Below are positions 35,917-47,772 of a DNA stretch of 64,000 nucleotides, in pieces. How positions within the stretch are numbered: the first letter of the stretch is position 1; every line of letters starts with the position of its first letter. Made by a program: the position numbers and the translations under genes. The notes under the pieces were generated by a model that did not search any database, was not told the DNA's origin, and worked only from the letters and a program-made list of their open reading frames with translations. Source of the stretch: Sanghuangporus weigelae (taxonomy: Eukaryota; Basidiomycota; Agaricomycetes; Hymenochaetales; Hymenochaetaceae); contig CP137323.1 of assembly GCA_033182465.1 (NCBI GenBank), positions 682,001 through 746,000 on the forward strand, read 5' to 3'.

Positions 35917-37695
35917 ATGTCGAACTCGAACTTCGGTTCTTCGAAACGCGAAATTTTGGTCGGCTTTGGCATCGACGCCGACGGTGTTTCCGGATGGTGC
36001 GTCATTATTTGAAAGCTTATCGAGCTCGTATGATGCTGTTTCATTCTCAATAATCGACGGTTTTTTCTTACCGATACTAACTTGAAGTCGGACAGGCTTG
36101 GCCGAGGCGGAGGAGGTGAAGATCCGGTGGATATCTCGCGAGTTCAGAAAAATGGATTCTATGTAATGATCTGTAGGGACTGAGGACCATAAATAGGGAA
36201 TGTATGCTGGAGAAGTCGGAATACCGCGTCTTTTGAAGTTATTTGAACAATTCGGGATCAAGACTACCTGGTTTGTACCCGGTGTGCACCTTTCGCATGC
36301 CAAAGGATCTCCCGGGCTGATTTTATGCCTCTTGCTCCGGAACCGGTTCATTAAGGTCACAGCCTAGAAACATTCCCGGACCAGTTGGCTGCTGTCCGTG
36401 ATGCCGGACACGAGATGTGCGCCTGTCAATTTGTCGTCACAAACTCGGAATTGATCTCTATATCCCTCATTAACTCATCTCCAGCGGTTTGCACGGTTAT
36501 TCCCATGAGGTATGCCCTAAAAAACTCTGATATATTTTGCCAACCAATACACCCCAGAATCAGAGGCGCTTGAACATTGAACAAGAGCGTGATGTTTTCA
36601 ATCACACTATTACGCTGTTGACCGACTTCTGCGGCGGAGTCTCTCCAAAGGGAAATGTTGCACCCTTCTGGGAAACAAGTCGTGAAGGCATAAATTTGCT
36701 TCTGGACAAAGGCATTGAATACGGTGAGCGAGCACTGTTCGGCGGTATTCCTGATTCTGATTGCAATTATCACTTACTTGATTTGAATGTCCGTAGACCA
36801 TTCTTACATGGCACATGAGTGCGCCTTTGAGTTGATTTCTTCGCATGTGACTGAGATTGGAAGTGAAGCTCCCAGGCTTATTATTTACGTGAAGGAGATA
36901 GTTGGACGTCCATTGACTACGATGCAAAGGCCGAAACTTGGATGAAGCCTCTTCAACGAGGCAGCGAAACGGGGTTGGTGGAGATCCCGGCAAATTGGTT
37001 TGTATCCCCTTAGATATTTCCGTGGTGCACCTCTTCTGACCCAATCGATGTCAGGTACTTGGATGACTTTCCGCCTCTTGTGTACGTACCTGACATCACA
37101 TATGGTTATTTCCTATTCAAGATAAATTACTGCAGCTTCGTGAAGTCGAGACCGAACTCTCACGGCTGGGTACTTGGAATCATCGGAATCCAGGAAACTA
37201 TCCTGACATTTTGATGCATATTGCAGGTTAACACTCGCGACGTAGAAGATCTCTGGAAAGATACGTTCTCATACTTATATCGGTATGCTCTCACTCAGTT
37301 CTTTCATGGCCGTCTACATTCCATCGGACTTCGGCGCACTAATCATTCTTCCAGAGAAGAAAAGGATTTCATATTTCCGATAACCCTCCACCCGGATGCA
37401 AGCGGGTATGTGAATATCTATCTCTGAAATCCTCAAGAATTAGGATTAAACTCAAGTTTCCGTTCTAGTCGTCCGCACGTCCTCATGATGCTGGTGAGTT
37501 CCTCGGCTTCATCGTATATCGGTATCCCGGGACGAAACCGGGGGACTGACATCATGCATGCAGGAGCGCTTCATCACCTGGGTCAATACCCACGAGCACG
37601 TACGCTGGGTACCTTTCATCGAAATGGCAAGGACATTTCGAGCGAAGCAGGCGCCTACACCTGGATCCATAATGCCTGCAGGATTCAAAGAGTAA
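35917..37695 (+). CDS. polysaccharide-deacetylase-fold hydrolase 1 (HP0310/PuuE type)
   Basis: NodB-fold metal hydrolase close to Helicobacter HP0310 (PgdA), bacterial PuuE and cyclic imidases. Fourteen exons: 35917-35996, 36096-36141, 36197-36281, 36356-36416, 36485-36509, 36558-36723, 36797-36818, 36869-36997, 37055-37081, 37136-37169, 37227-37282, 37355-37405, 37469-37493 and 37564-37695, in total 939 bases, 312 residues. The metal site is visible: Asp20 in [13 protein letters not shown] and His94 and His98 in GLHGYSHE. Other signatures are ATTWF-like KTTWFVPG, the [20 protein letters not shown] block and [13 protein letters not shown]. There is no signal peptide, so it should be intracellular. 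The glycine loop reads [10 protein letters not shown] against [10 protein letters not shown] in the second copy. Its last exon is copied twice more to the right. The substrate, an N-acetyl sugar or cyclic amide, is not decided. Confidence 0.92.
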
Positions 37696-38670
37696 TCGGC
37701 TTAATGCACTATTAGCTACGCGAGAGTAAGGCGCATCGAGCGAAAAGGTAATGAAAGGATCCTATGTAAAATAAGAAAACTATGAAGAATACATACATAT
37801 GTATGCACATCAATTGGATAGCATTACTGAGCTACAACTCCACGCAGCTAGGTTAGTACTTGTAGGATGAGTATCGTGCTCGAGCACTCAGACTCGGTAA
37901 AGCAGTTTGGCCATACCTTATCTATCAACAGGTTAACGTCTGGGGTTCAAAAGACAAACGGAGCAAAGACTGAAGCGTGCTTACTATGCTAACGTTGTGC
38001 TCTGAAAATTCGAAAGGGGGGAAGGGCCACAGACCCATCCTCTGTTCCCCACGTCTCTTTGATTATCTGCTTCAGCCCGCAATGATCCCAATGCGACTTC
38101 TGATACGACAGGATAGATCATGGGTACATGCACGCGATCTTCTTTCCTGTGTTGATGGAGTTTTCATTGATACAGGAAGATTTGTTGGCAAGATACAAAG
38201 ACCAATCATATAAGTACGATATGAGAGTAGTTAATTTCCTTCCCCTCTCGATAACCTGGCATTTGATCATACCGGGTATCTCGTGGATTATGTTCGATTT
38301 CAAGCTTCTGATAGTGTCCGAGCAAATCAACCAACTGCAACAGGTAATAGTCATGCTCACGATCAAAACGACAGGTTGAAAGATCTAGGCATGTTGTATC
38401 GTATGTACATATGTAGTAGTGATTATGCTAGGATGTAATTATAAAGCAATAAAAATGAGATGCGAACAATTATAGAGTACACTTGCTTGACAAATCATAG
38501 CCATCCGAATATACAAGCAAAACATAAAACAAAGCCCTCTAACATAAACGCGGTTCAGCAGGACCAGCCCGCAATCAAGCCTACACCAATGGTAAATCAC
38601 TACAAGGCGCAGTCTTAGATATACATCATGTGAAGAGGTTCCGGACGAACCTTGCCTAAGACATAAACGA
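37696..38670. other. non-coding block shared by the three kinase units
   Basis: No gene seen. Landmarks that recur in the other units include GTGCTTACTATGCTAACG near 37978 and the string around GTACATATGTAG near 38405, followed by GCAATAAAAA near 38443. It is the 3' flank of both deacetylase 1 and kinase A. Confidence 0.7.
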
Positions 38671-38876
38671 TTAGGCATATAGATCGCCGTAGTTGTCGTC
38701 AGCCGAACCAGGCTTCTTCGAGAAGTCTTCATCTAGGGTACGTCTTGGAACATGCTGACCTCCCCGAGCCAGAGGTCGCAGCAACAGTTCATCAGGACTC
38801 TCTTGATCCTGACTCTCTTGATCCCGATCTTGCTGTTCACCGACATCGTTGGAGGCACCGCCACCGCAGTCAAGCC
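38671..38876 (-). pseudogene. out-of-frame remnant of the kinase A C-terminal tail
   Basis: In the next frame this segment reads NDVGEQQDRDQESQDQESPD and ends in NYGDLYA, clearly matching the acidic tails of kinases B (DQNQESQDQESPDELLLQ) and C. In kinase A one T is missing in the stretch where C has TTGCCTTTAAGG and A has TTGCCTTGAGG, so the kinase frame stops at 38877 and this tail is no longer read. Confidence 0.8.
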
Positions 38877-41863
38877 TCAAGGCAAATGGCCGCTACTACT
38901 GTTCCGTATACTCAAGCGGGAACGTTTGTTCTCTGGTTGAGGTTCTTCATAAGGTCCCTCAGTTTCCGTCATTGATCGTTTGCTACCACGCTCCGACTGA
39001 GGCTGGGAAGATTCGCTGACTCGCGAGCCTGTGATGATCGAGGTCGATACGCGCGTGGCCCAATAATAGGACGCCCCCGGGATGAACTTATCCGCCACGC
39101 TATGAGCGACTCTTTCGACTCCCGTCTGTCTTCCTTTGGAAATACCATTGCAGATGGCACGCATATGACGCCAAACATCTTCGCTTGTCCAAGTTGTCAG
39201 AGCTAAACGGCCCTTGACATTTTCCTCCGCGTAAGTTGCAAGGTCGGCGTATGCGTTTGAAAACCAAGCCTTGATATGATCATTCTTAAAAAGAAATTCT
39301 GTCGTGAATTTCGAAGGATTGTACTTGTAGGTCCGCTTCTTGTCACCGCCAGAAGGTTGTTCATCGTCCAAAGAAGAGTAGTCGAAAAAGTTAAACATCC
39401 AGGTACCAAGCTTCTTTTTGATATTATGTGGGAGCCATAAAACGGCGCAATATAGCGAAACGTAGAACAACGATTCCAGGTCATCTTGATGCGAGTGACG
39501 AAATCCTGGCTTCCTGAGGAGCGCATTTGTCGACATATATGCCCAAGTTCCCTAGATGTGGAATTAAGACGCGACGGTCAATTCTGTCTGAAGTAAACAC
39601 ACCGATCGGTAATAATCTCCCGCCTTCCCTTCCCTGTCTACAAGGACTGAGAATTCCCAGTCTATGAGAACACCTATTCTTCTCCCCGTCACCCTGCATC
39701 TACATAGAATGATGTTGTCCAGGCTGACATCACGATGCAGTCTCTTGCACTTTTCGTATGCAACAACAAGGGCTACAAACATCGTGAGATGATAGATATG
39801 AAGGCACGGAAAGTCGCACCTTCAAGTACATCCTGTAATGCCAGGAATAACTCAACAGCATCAGTAAATTCACTGAGTGGATATCCGACCGTGGTAGTCG
39901 TCATCCTAAAATGCACATGTCTGACGATACGACGGTATAGATCGTCTGTCGATTGTTCGGGGAGCACGTGACATGATTCGCTGACCCACTCCTCATGTAT
40001 AAATTCTTGAGTCCTCGTAGTTTGCGGTTCCTCAGAGGCTTCGATGACTGGTTCCCCTTCTCCGATTTCACGTGCTGAATCCCCAGAATCGCTTTCTGAG
40101 TCAAGAAAATCCGTATCTTCATCCTAGTTATGAAGTTAATTGGCAATACTGCTAAGTATTCACAAAATCTAGCCGTACCGGTACATCTCCAAAGCAATCC
40201 AATTCAGGTATGTTTGGCACCTTTTTTTGTCCCATATCGGACAGAATCTCGCCTTCTGATGTGAGGCCGGGCAAATCGATGCGCCAGACGTCCTTCAGGA
40301 AACCTATCTCGACTTTTTCGATGCTCCCATCCTCTTTCTTCACTATTTTAGCCGACCAGTAGCAACGGGAGGAGCGACCCGAAGAGGACAATGGGCAGTG
40401 GACAGGCACGGAAACAAGATACTCTTCAGGTGTCGATTGAGAACCGTTGTGGGCCATGACTTTCGTTACTTTATCCTTCTCGAAGTGCACTTCCACGGCT
40501 TCACGCAGCTTCGCTGTATCGTTGCGATCAATGTTCTTCTGAAATATGACCTCCTCAGTGACAGCATCCTCAAACAACTCAATTTCTCGCTGCGAGGCGA
40601 TGGTGACAGTAGGATCGAAGCCACGCTCAACCATATCGGCGCTACTGAATCGCCAGAGATATCGGCACAACGGCTCCGGATTCTGCTGGTAATCAAATGC
40701 TCTAGTCACAATAGTTCCCGCGCGATCCCATCGGAAGAAACGAGCTCTTGTGCCAACTATGAGTACGGAATGGTAGAAGACGCGATGCTGACGCGCGCAT
40801 CCCTCCGAAGCATACGAAACATTCTGGCCGAACGCCTTCTTTTTCTTTTCCCGTTTGCGCGAGTCAATCTTATAGTTTTCCCAGTCGAAGAAAGACTCGT
40901 TCTCCTCATGATCGTCCTTTAGCGGATCCTGATCGTCGGGTTTCACCTCGAAGAAAGTCTCCGCGATGCCCAAGTTGGCACATGTATGAATCGCATTACT
41001 GGTTTTGCTGCAGACTTCTTTAAGAAGAGACACATCGCCTTCGTTGTACGCAGTAACATCGGGCTTAGAAACCCCTCGCCCGCTTTGCTCTGAGGTGACT
41101 GAAGTGTCAACGAATGTCAGGCCCGGACAGCGCCCGTTCTCGTTGATGGCTGCGATCTTGTATTAGATGAAGAAGATGTTACTTATGAAACTGCGATTCG
41201 GAAGGAGAAACGTACCAGGGGAGGATAAATATGTGTTTCATGATGCGCTTTTGCAGGCACAGTGTCGAATGCACCTGTAGGATCTGGCATCTCGCTTTCA
41301 TCTACTGCCGGAAGAAATTCGTCAAGGAACTCCTCGACTGGCATCGGTCCGATAAGCACTCTTATTCCGTCATCTGCGTTTCGAAGGTGTTTGTCTTCTG
41401 CCTTGTTCGGATGCATGGCATGCTTGTTTGTGGTCTCTCTCAAAGCCAGCGGGGTTTCCTTCGCCATAGGAGCACGTCTATTGCGGCGTGGAGTTGTTGT
41501 TGCGTTACGAAGAGGCAGATCGGATTGGAAATATCGCGGGTATCCAGACAGACCGTCTGAATGAAGTGGATTCGATAAAAGCTCTCGTTGAGGTATTCTC
41601 AAAGGATGATCGTCCTGCGTTTCCTGACTGCTGCCGTCTTTGATATCCCCTGGCAGTGTCAAAGACCCATCGTAATTCCGTGTCAAGGGAACTCGACCTC
41701 GAATACGGTCGCGTCTACGACGTGGTTCTATAGGATCGTGAGGATTAGGCCGGCGAACCGGAGTCTCGGGCTCGGGATCATTGTCCCATGGATATGGGTA
41801 GTCAACGTCGATTTCGTCATCGCCGACTACGACGTAGTCTGCGTCTACATCGTCTTGGAACAT
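38877..41863 (-). CDS. FunK1-type protein kinase A
   Basis: Fungal-specific kinase of the FunK1 family (Pfam Pkinase_fungal), expanded in Agaricomycetes. Five exons: 41863-41216, 41156-40179, 40123-39820, 39772-39603 and 39551-38877, in total 2775 bases, 924 residues. After an acidic start with YPYPWDN and a disordered region come the FunK1 signatures CARQHRVFYHSVLIVGTRAR and FFRWDRAG, then the catalytic loop LHRDVSLDNI with Asp658 and Asn663 and the metal-binding DWE (Asp681) in place of DFG. GTWAYMSTNALL and SHQDDLESLFYVSLY follow, as in the family. The acidic tail of its paralogues is lost by a one-base shift, but the kinase core is whole. I chose Met at 41863 because it matches the starts of B and C. 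Substrates and pathway of FunK1 kinases are poorly known. Confidence 0.88.
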
Positions 41864-41940
41864 AGTTGTAGGTTTGAAAGGCTGGTGGTGGTTGAGAAAG
41901 ACGCGTGTCACCAACACCGTCACACCGTGTGTTGTCGGGT

Positions 41941-41971
41941 CATGTGATCCATTTACTTACGTAAAGCACCT
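41941..41971 (-). promoter_or_regulatory. conserved upstream element of kinase A
   Basis: CATGTGATC, then a palindrome TTACGTAA at 41957-41964, then AGCACCT. It lies about 95 bases before the kinase start and is kept in all three units. TTACGTAA is a typical bZIP (Yap or C/EBP-like) binding palindrome; the regulator is inferred, not known. Confidence 0.5.
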
Positions 41972-42024
41972 GACTTACGCCGTATAGTATGCGTCAGCAA
42001 GAAAGAAGTCGTTGGTGTGTCCCT

Positions 42025-42245
42025 AAGCTTCATCATATATCAGTATCCCGGGACGAAACCAGAGACTTGATCATGCATACAGGAACGCTTCATCACCTGG
42101 GTCAATAGAACACATACGCTGGATACCTTTCATCATAATGGCAAGGGCATTTCGAGCGAAGCAGGCGCCCGCATCGGGAGCCATAATGCCTACAGGATTC
42201 AAAGAGTAATCGTCCTAATTCACAACTATCTGCACGAGAGTAAGG
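42025..42245 (+). pseudogene. relic of deacetylase last intron and last exon (1)
   Basis: It matches the end of deacetylase 1 from the string TATCCCGGGACGAAACC in its intron 13 to GGATTCAAAGAGTAATCG past its stop codon. The acceptor CAG has become ACAG before GAACGC, an in-frame TAG follows GTCAAT, and there is no deacetylase sequence to the left. It is a dead fragment carried in by the tandem duplication. Confidence 0.88.
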
Positions 42246-43207
42246 AACGTCGAGTGAAAAGGTAATGGAAGGTTCCTATGTAAAATGATCAAATTAAATG
42301 TACATCAATCGGATAGCACCGCTGAGTTACATCCTACGCAGCTGGTATTATAGTACTCGTAAGGTGAGTATCGTCTTCAAGTACTCAAACTCGATAAAGT
42401 AGCTCGTCAGCCGGTCATACCCTATCTATCAACACGTTAACGTCTGGGGTTCAAAAGACAAATGAAGCAAAGACTAAAGCGTGCTTACTATGCTAACGTT
42501 GTGCTCTGAAAATTCGAAGTGGGGGAACGACCACAGACACAGACCCCTCCTTTGTCTCCGTATCTCTTTGATTATCTGCTTCAACCCATCATGATCTCTC
42601 ATTTTGCCTTGCATACAAACAGAATTTGTTGCATGCATCTAAATATCAAAAAGCGATATCTTTGAATGCGACTTCTGTTACGACAGGCTAGATCATATAT
42701 ACTTGCAAGCAACCTTCTTTCCTACGTTGGCGGAGCTGTCATAGCTAATATTAATGTTCGCCTTGCGATATCACAGGTAGTTGACTTCCTCCCCATCCCG
42801 ATAAGCTGGAATTTGATAATACTAGATATCTCGTAGACTTTATTCACCCTTGAGGTTTGATAATTATCGAGCAACCACAACGAGTGATAGGTATACTAAC
42901 AAACAAAACGACAGGGTGAAAGGTCTAGACATATTGTATTGTATGTACAGATGTAGTATTGATTATTATGCTGGAATGTAATGCAATAAAAACGAGATGA
43001 GACCGATTACAGTCAAGACTTGCTAGCTCGACAACGAGATCCGAAGATACAATAATCAAAGCATAGAACAAAGCCATCTAGCATAAATACGGACATAAAG
43101 AACCGGCCCGCGATTAAGCCTTAGACATATATCATGCGAAGAGAATCTATCCGAACAACTACTGCCTAGAACTGTCTCGTGCCCGGATAGGCCCACGACA
43201 TATCCGA
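42246..43207. other. non-coding block of unit 2
   Basis: No gene seen. Strings near 42420-42510 (GGGGTTCAAAAGACAAATG, GTGCTTACTATGCTAACG) and near 42940-42990 repeat those of unit 1, including the GTATGTACA and GCAATAAAAA landmarks. Confidence 0.7.
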
Positions 43208-46200
43208 CTAGACGTACAGATCATCGTCGCCATCGTCATCGTTAGGCAGATCAGGCTTGTTCGAGGGTTCTTCGTTCACGGTACGTCTCGGATCATGCTG
43301 ACCTTTCCGCTTCAGAGGTTGCAACAACAATTCATCCGGACTCTCTTGATCCTGACTCTCCTGATTCTGGTCTTGCTGTTCATCGATATCGTCACCGGTG
43401 CCGCCGTCAGAATCAAGTTTCAACGGCGAACGGTCGGAGTGGATGCTCAGTATACTCACTCGAGAGCGCTTGTTCTCCGGCTGAGGTTCTTCAGAGGGTC
43501 CGCCGATCTCCGCTAGTGACCGTTTGCTACCACGCTCAGATTCAGGCTCGTGAAGTACACTTATTCGCGACCCCGAGATACGAGAAACTGAAACATGTGT
43601 AGCCCAATAGTTACGTTGTTCCGGGATGAATTGGTCCTCAACACTATGTTCGACCCTATCGAGTCCCGGTTGTTTCGGCTCGGATAGACCCTTGCAGACG
43701 GCACGCATATGTTTCCGGACGTTATTGCCGGTCCAAGTCGAATCCTCTGGCTTGATCATTCTTGAGAAAGTTGAGAGGTCGCGATACGCGCTCCCAAACC
43801 AGGCATTTATATGATCGTTATCGAAAATGAATTCGTTGCTGAACTCCGTTGGATCTAACTTATAGCTTTGCTTCACAAACCCGCCAACCATGATGCCGTT
43901 ATCTCGAACAGAATGCTGATCGAAAAACTCAAACATCCAGCTGCCCAGCGTCTGCTTCTCATTATGCCGGAGCCAATAAACGGCGCTGTACAGAGAAATG
44001 TAGAACAGCGATTCCAGGTCATCCTGATGCGTGTGACGGAAATCTGGGCTCCTCCAGAGCACGTTTGTCGACATGAACGCCCAAGTGCCCTGGAAATGGG
44101 ATTAGGTATGATGGTCAACCCTGATCAGGACCAAACATAACGCACAGATCGAAAGTAGTCTCCTGCTTTCCCTTTCCTGTCAATAAGGACTGAGAATTCC
44201 CAGTCTATGAGAATACCTAATCTTCTTCTCGTTACCCTGCATCTGCATAGGATGATGTTGTCCAGGCTGACGTCACGGTGCAGTCTTTTGCATTTTTCAT
44301 ACGCGATAATAAGGGCTACAAGCACCGTCAGACGACGTGTACGGAGAGGTTTGATAACACTCGCCTTCGAGAACATCCCCCAATGCAAGGAATAATTCAA
44401 GAGCATCAATGAAGTCACTGAGTGGATATCCGACTGTCTTTGAAGTCATTCGGTAATGTACGTGCTTGACAACACGGCGATAAAGATCGTCCACTGATTG
44501 CTTGGGAAGCACGCGGCATGACTTGCTGACCCAATCTTTATATATAAACTCTTGTGTCCTTGTCGTCTGCACCTTTCCAGAAGCTCCAATGACTGGATCG
44601 CCTCCATCGACTTTAACCTCCGGTTTGTTGCAACTATCATCCTAAACCAGCGGAAAGGTCGAGTATGAGTCGCCAACACGAATATCCATTTACAGGAAAC
44701 TATGCATACCTTTACATCTCCAAAGCAATCAGGCTCGGGTATGTTGGGCACGATCTCCGTCATCTCGGTTAGAATTTGCCCTTCCGTTGCCAGACCGGGC
44801 AAAGCAATGCGCCAAATGTCCTTCAGAAACCTAATCTCGCCCTTTTCTATGCTCCCGTCGAGCTTCCTCGCCACTTTAGCAGACCAATAGCCACGGCAAG
44901 AACGACCTGCGGCGGATGATGGGCAGTGAACAGGTACGGAAAGAAGATACTCTTCAGCCTTTGATTCAGAATAGTTATAGACCATCGCCTTGGTCACTTT
45001 ATTCCTGTCAAAGTGCATCTTTAGAGCCTCCTCCATCTTCTCTTTATCGTTGGCATCGATACCCAGTTGAAAAGCGACCTCAGCGGAGACGACTTTCTCG
45101 AAAACGTCAGTTTCCTCCTTTGAAGCCACAGTAACGGTGGGGTCGAAGCCACGCTCAACCATATTGGCGCCGCTGAATCGCCACAGATATCGACACAACA
45201 ACTTTGGATGCTGTTGGTAGTCGAATGCTCTGGTCACTATGACTCCCGCGCGATCCCATCGAAAGAAACGCGCTCTCGTGCCGATGATGAGTAAGGAGTG
45301 GTAAAAGACGCGATGTTGACGTGCGCAACTCTCCGCAGCGTACGATACACTCTGTCCAAACGCTTTCTTTTTCTTTGCTGCGATCCCATCTTTTTCAGAA
45401 AGATAATTTTTCCAATCGAAGAAATGTTTTCCCTCCTTCTCGGAATCATCCATTAACGGATCAATGTTGTCCGTTTTTATCTCGCAAAAGCTTTCCGCAA
45501 TGCCTAAGTTAGCGCATGTATGGATCTTGTTGCCTTTTTTGCTACGAATACGTTTAAGCAGGGACAGATCGCCGTCATTGTACGTGGAGACATCGGGCTT
45601 AAAAACTCCTCGCGTATTCTGCTCTGAAGTGACTGACGTATCGACGAACGTCAGGCCTGGACAGCGCCTGTTCTCATTGATGGCCGCAATCTTGACCAAA
45701 ACGAAAACACGCGTTACTTATGAAAGAGTGACCAGGTCTGAAAAAACGCACGAATGGATAGTAGATTTCCTTTTCATCACTTGCACCTCTGGGCACAGCG
45801 TCAAACGCACCCGTTGGATCCGGCATGTCGCTTTCATCCATTGCGGGGAGAAACTCGTCGAGAAACTTCTCGACAGGCATCGGTCCAACAAGCACTCTCA
45901 TTCCTTCATCCGCATTTCGGCGATGCTTGTCTTCTGCCTTGTTTGGTTCCATGGCACGAGTGTTTGCGGACATTCGCAAAGTCAAAGGGGTTTCCTTCGC
46001 AATGGGAGCACGTCGATTGTGGCGTGGCGTCATTGCTTCAGTACCGTTAAGTAGATCCGATAGGGATAATCGGGGGTATTCCGAGAGATCATCTGAATGA
46101 AGTGGATCTGGTGGAAGCTCTTGCTGAGACTCCCTCAAGGGATAATCATCCTGCGTTTCCTGGCTACTGCCTTCGATCTGTCCGGGTAGCGTGAGGCCTT

Positions 46201-46438
46201 TGGTTTGCTCGGGCAGAGTCAAAGATCCGTCATCACCTACTCGACTTCGAAAACGGTCGCGGTCGCGTCTATTACGTGGTACCATACGATCGTTGGGATT
46301 AGGGCGAGTCTTTGGCTGCACACGGTCGTCATCATCGGGCTCATTGTCCCATGGATATGGGTAGTCAACATCGACTTCATCATCGTCAACCTCATCTTCG
46401 ACTGCGGCGTAGTCTGCGTCTACATCGTCTCGGGACAT
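43208..46438 (-). CDS. FunK1-type protein kinase B
   Basis: Second tandem FunK1 kinase. Five exons: 46438-45752, 45690-44710, 44641-44365, 44315-44146 and 44089-43208, in total 2997 bases, 998 residues. The N-terminus is acidic (MSRDDVDADYAAVEDEVDD, then YPYPWDNEP). The FunK1 core has CARQHRVFYHSLLIIGTRAR, FFRWDRAG, the catalytic loop LHRDVSLDNI (Asp663, Asn668) and IDWEFSVL. It keeps the full acidic tail with the repeated word ESQDQESPDELLL, ending in DDDLYV. The third intron (44364-44316) begins with GCGAGT instead of GT; both paralogues have GT there. Reading through it meets a stop before the catalytic loop, so a GC-AG splice is needed for a kinase. In exon 4 it is closer to A than to C. 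Confidence 0.88.
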
Positions 46439-46499
46439 AGCGATAAGTTTGAGAGGCTGGTAGTGGTTAAAAGACGCGTGAACATCTGTGTTGTCGGAG

Positions 46500-46530
46500 C
46501 ACGTGATCCATTTACTTACGTAAAGCACCT
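46500..46530 (-). promoter_or_regulatory. conserved upstream element of kinase B
   Basis: CACGTGATC (a full E-box core, where A and C have CATGTGATC), then the palindrome TTACGTAA at 46516-46523 and AGCACCT. It lies about 80 bases before the start codon of kinase B. Confidence 0.5.
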
Positions 46531-46569
46531 AACCTCAATGCTGCGTAGGCAAGGCTGGTGCGTCTCCTA

Positions 46570-46770
46570 CTTCATCATATATCGGTAGCTGGGACGAACC
46601 CGGAGCCTTGAAATTATGAATACAGAAGCGCTTCATCATCTGGATCAATGGAGCACATATGCTGCATTATGTTCGAAATGGCAAGCGCATTTCGAGCGAA
46701 GCAGGCACCTGTGCCCGGAGCTACGATGCCTGCAGGCTTCAAATAGCAATCGTCTGTCCTAATGAACTAT
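46570..46770 (+). pseudogene. relic of deacetylase last intron and last exon (2)
   Basis: It resembles the end of deacetylase 1 (GGGACGAACC, AAGCGCTTCATCATCTGGAT, GCATTTCGAGCGAAGCAGGC, GCCTGCAGGCTTCAAATAG) with more changes and a short loss around the sequence for WVPFIE. It is a dead fragment like the one at 42025. Confidence 0.85.
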
Positions 46771-47772
46771 TAGCTGTCGAGGACAAGGGACGTCGGACAA
46801 ACACGCAAAGATGATGAAAGGCTTCCATGCACAATGTTGAAATCATCATGAATACGTACACGCATGTGCACATCGATTCCTATCACGGTACTCGTATGGT
46901 AAGTACCGCCTCAAATCATTCAAATTTGGTAGAGCAGTCGCTCAACTGCTCACACCTCCATCAGTCGACAAGTTATCATCTAATGTCAGTCGAAAGGTGT
47001 CGAGCGTGCTTACTATGATACGTTGTGGCCTGACAATTCGAATCAGGGAAATTTCTTGTTGTGCTTTCTTTTCGACTGATCGGTTCGACTCATGATGATC
47101 CGTAACTTCAGTTCTCGTGGTACTGCAGAAATTTGTTGTATACTTCCGCCCGCCATACCTGAGTAGTGTTGTCCTCGAACGCGAGGTCTGACACGGCAGG
47201 CACAATCATATCTGTAAGCGAGCGAACTTCTTTCCAATGCTGGAACTTCCATAGATACAGGAAGGTTCATCGCGATTGACAAGTTTACTCAGGTAAGTAA
47301 TTGATTCCAGCTTGTAATATGAGGTGTAATTGGTCTGCTTTCCGTCCTGATGATCTGACTTTTATAGCACTAAGTATATCGTGGATGATATTTAGCTTCG
47401 AATTTCTGAGAATGGTCAAGCGACTGCAATAGCTGATGTGTATGCTCATGATCAAAACGACAAGTTGAATAGTCTAGGCATATTGTATTGTATGTACATA
47501 TGTAACATTGATTATGCTGGAACGTAATGCAATAAAAACGGGATGCAAACGATTACAGTCTACACTTGCAAGCCAAACCAATGACATCCGAATATAAAAC
47601 GAGAGCAAAGCACAGAATAAACTACCTAGAATAGGTGCAACTTTACGAGCCAGCTCCGCAAGTCAGCTTGCACTAACGGCGAACTCCTTCAAAGCGTAAC
47701 CGGAGGCATACATTATGATAAGCGATCTGGACGCCACTGTCCAAGACAAGACTGATTCGTATCTTTGCAGGA
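46771..47772. other. non-coding block of unit 3
   Basis: No gene seen. It keeps a weaker version of the shared landmarks, such as GTGCTTACTATGATACG near 47008 and GTATGTACATATGTA near 47488, followed by GCAATAAAAACGGGATG. Confidence 0.65.

Larger units (their letters stand above)
37507..42024. repeat. FunK1 segmental duplication, unit 1
   Basis: This unit of about 4.5 kb begins inside the last intron of deacetylase 1 and ends upstream of kinase A. The same order recurs in units 2 and 3: deacetylase last intron and exon, about 1 kb of shared non-coding DNA, kinase gene, promoter. Boundaries are placed where the repeated string CTTCATCATATATC begins. Confidence 0.8.
42025..46569. repeat. FunK1 segmental duplication, unit 2
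   Basis: It has the same internal order as unit 1: deacetylase relic, shared non-coding block, kinase B, conserved promoter element. Its length is about 4.5 kb. The right boundary is the start of the next deacetylase relic near 46570. Confidence 0.8.

Noticed and set aside
35869-36360. 163-codon minus-strand frame
   Set aside because: It is antisense to the first exons of deacetylase 1, whose frame, splice sites and active-site residues are clear.
37939-37960. GGGGTTCAAAAGAC, resembling a tRNA T-arm
   Set aside because: No acceptor stem or anticodon arm can be drawn around it, and it recurs only as part of the kinase repeat unit.
42025-42245. A third working deacetylase gene
   Set aside because: Only the last intron and exon are present, with an in-frame stop, and no other deacetylase exon lies nearby.
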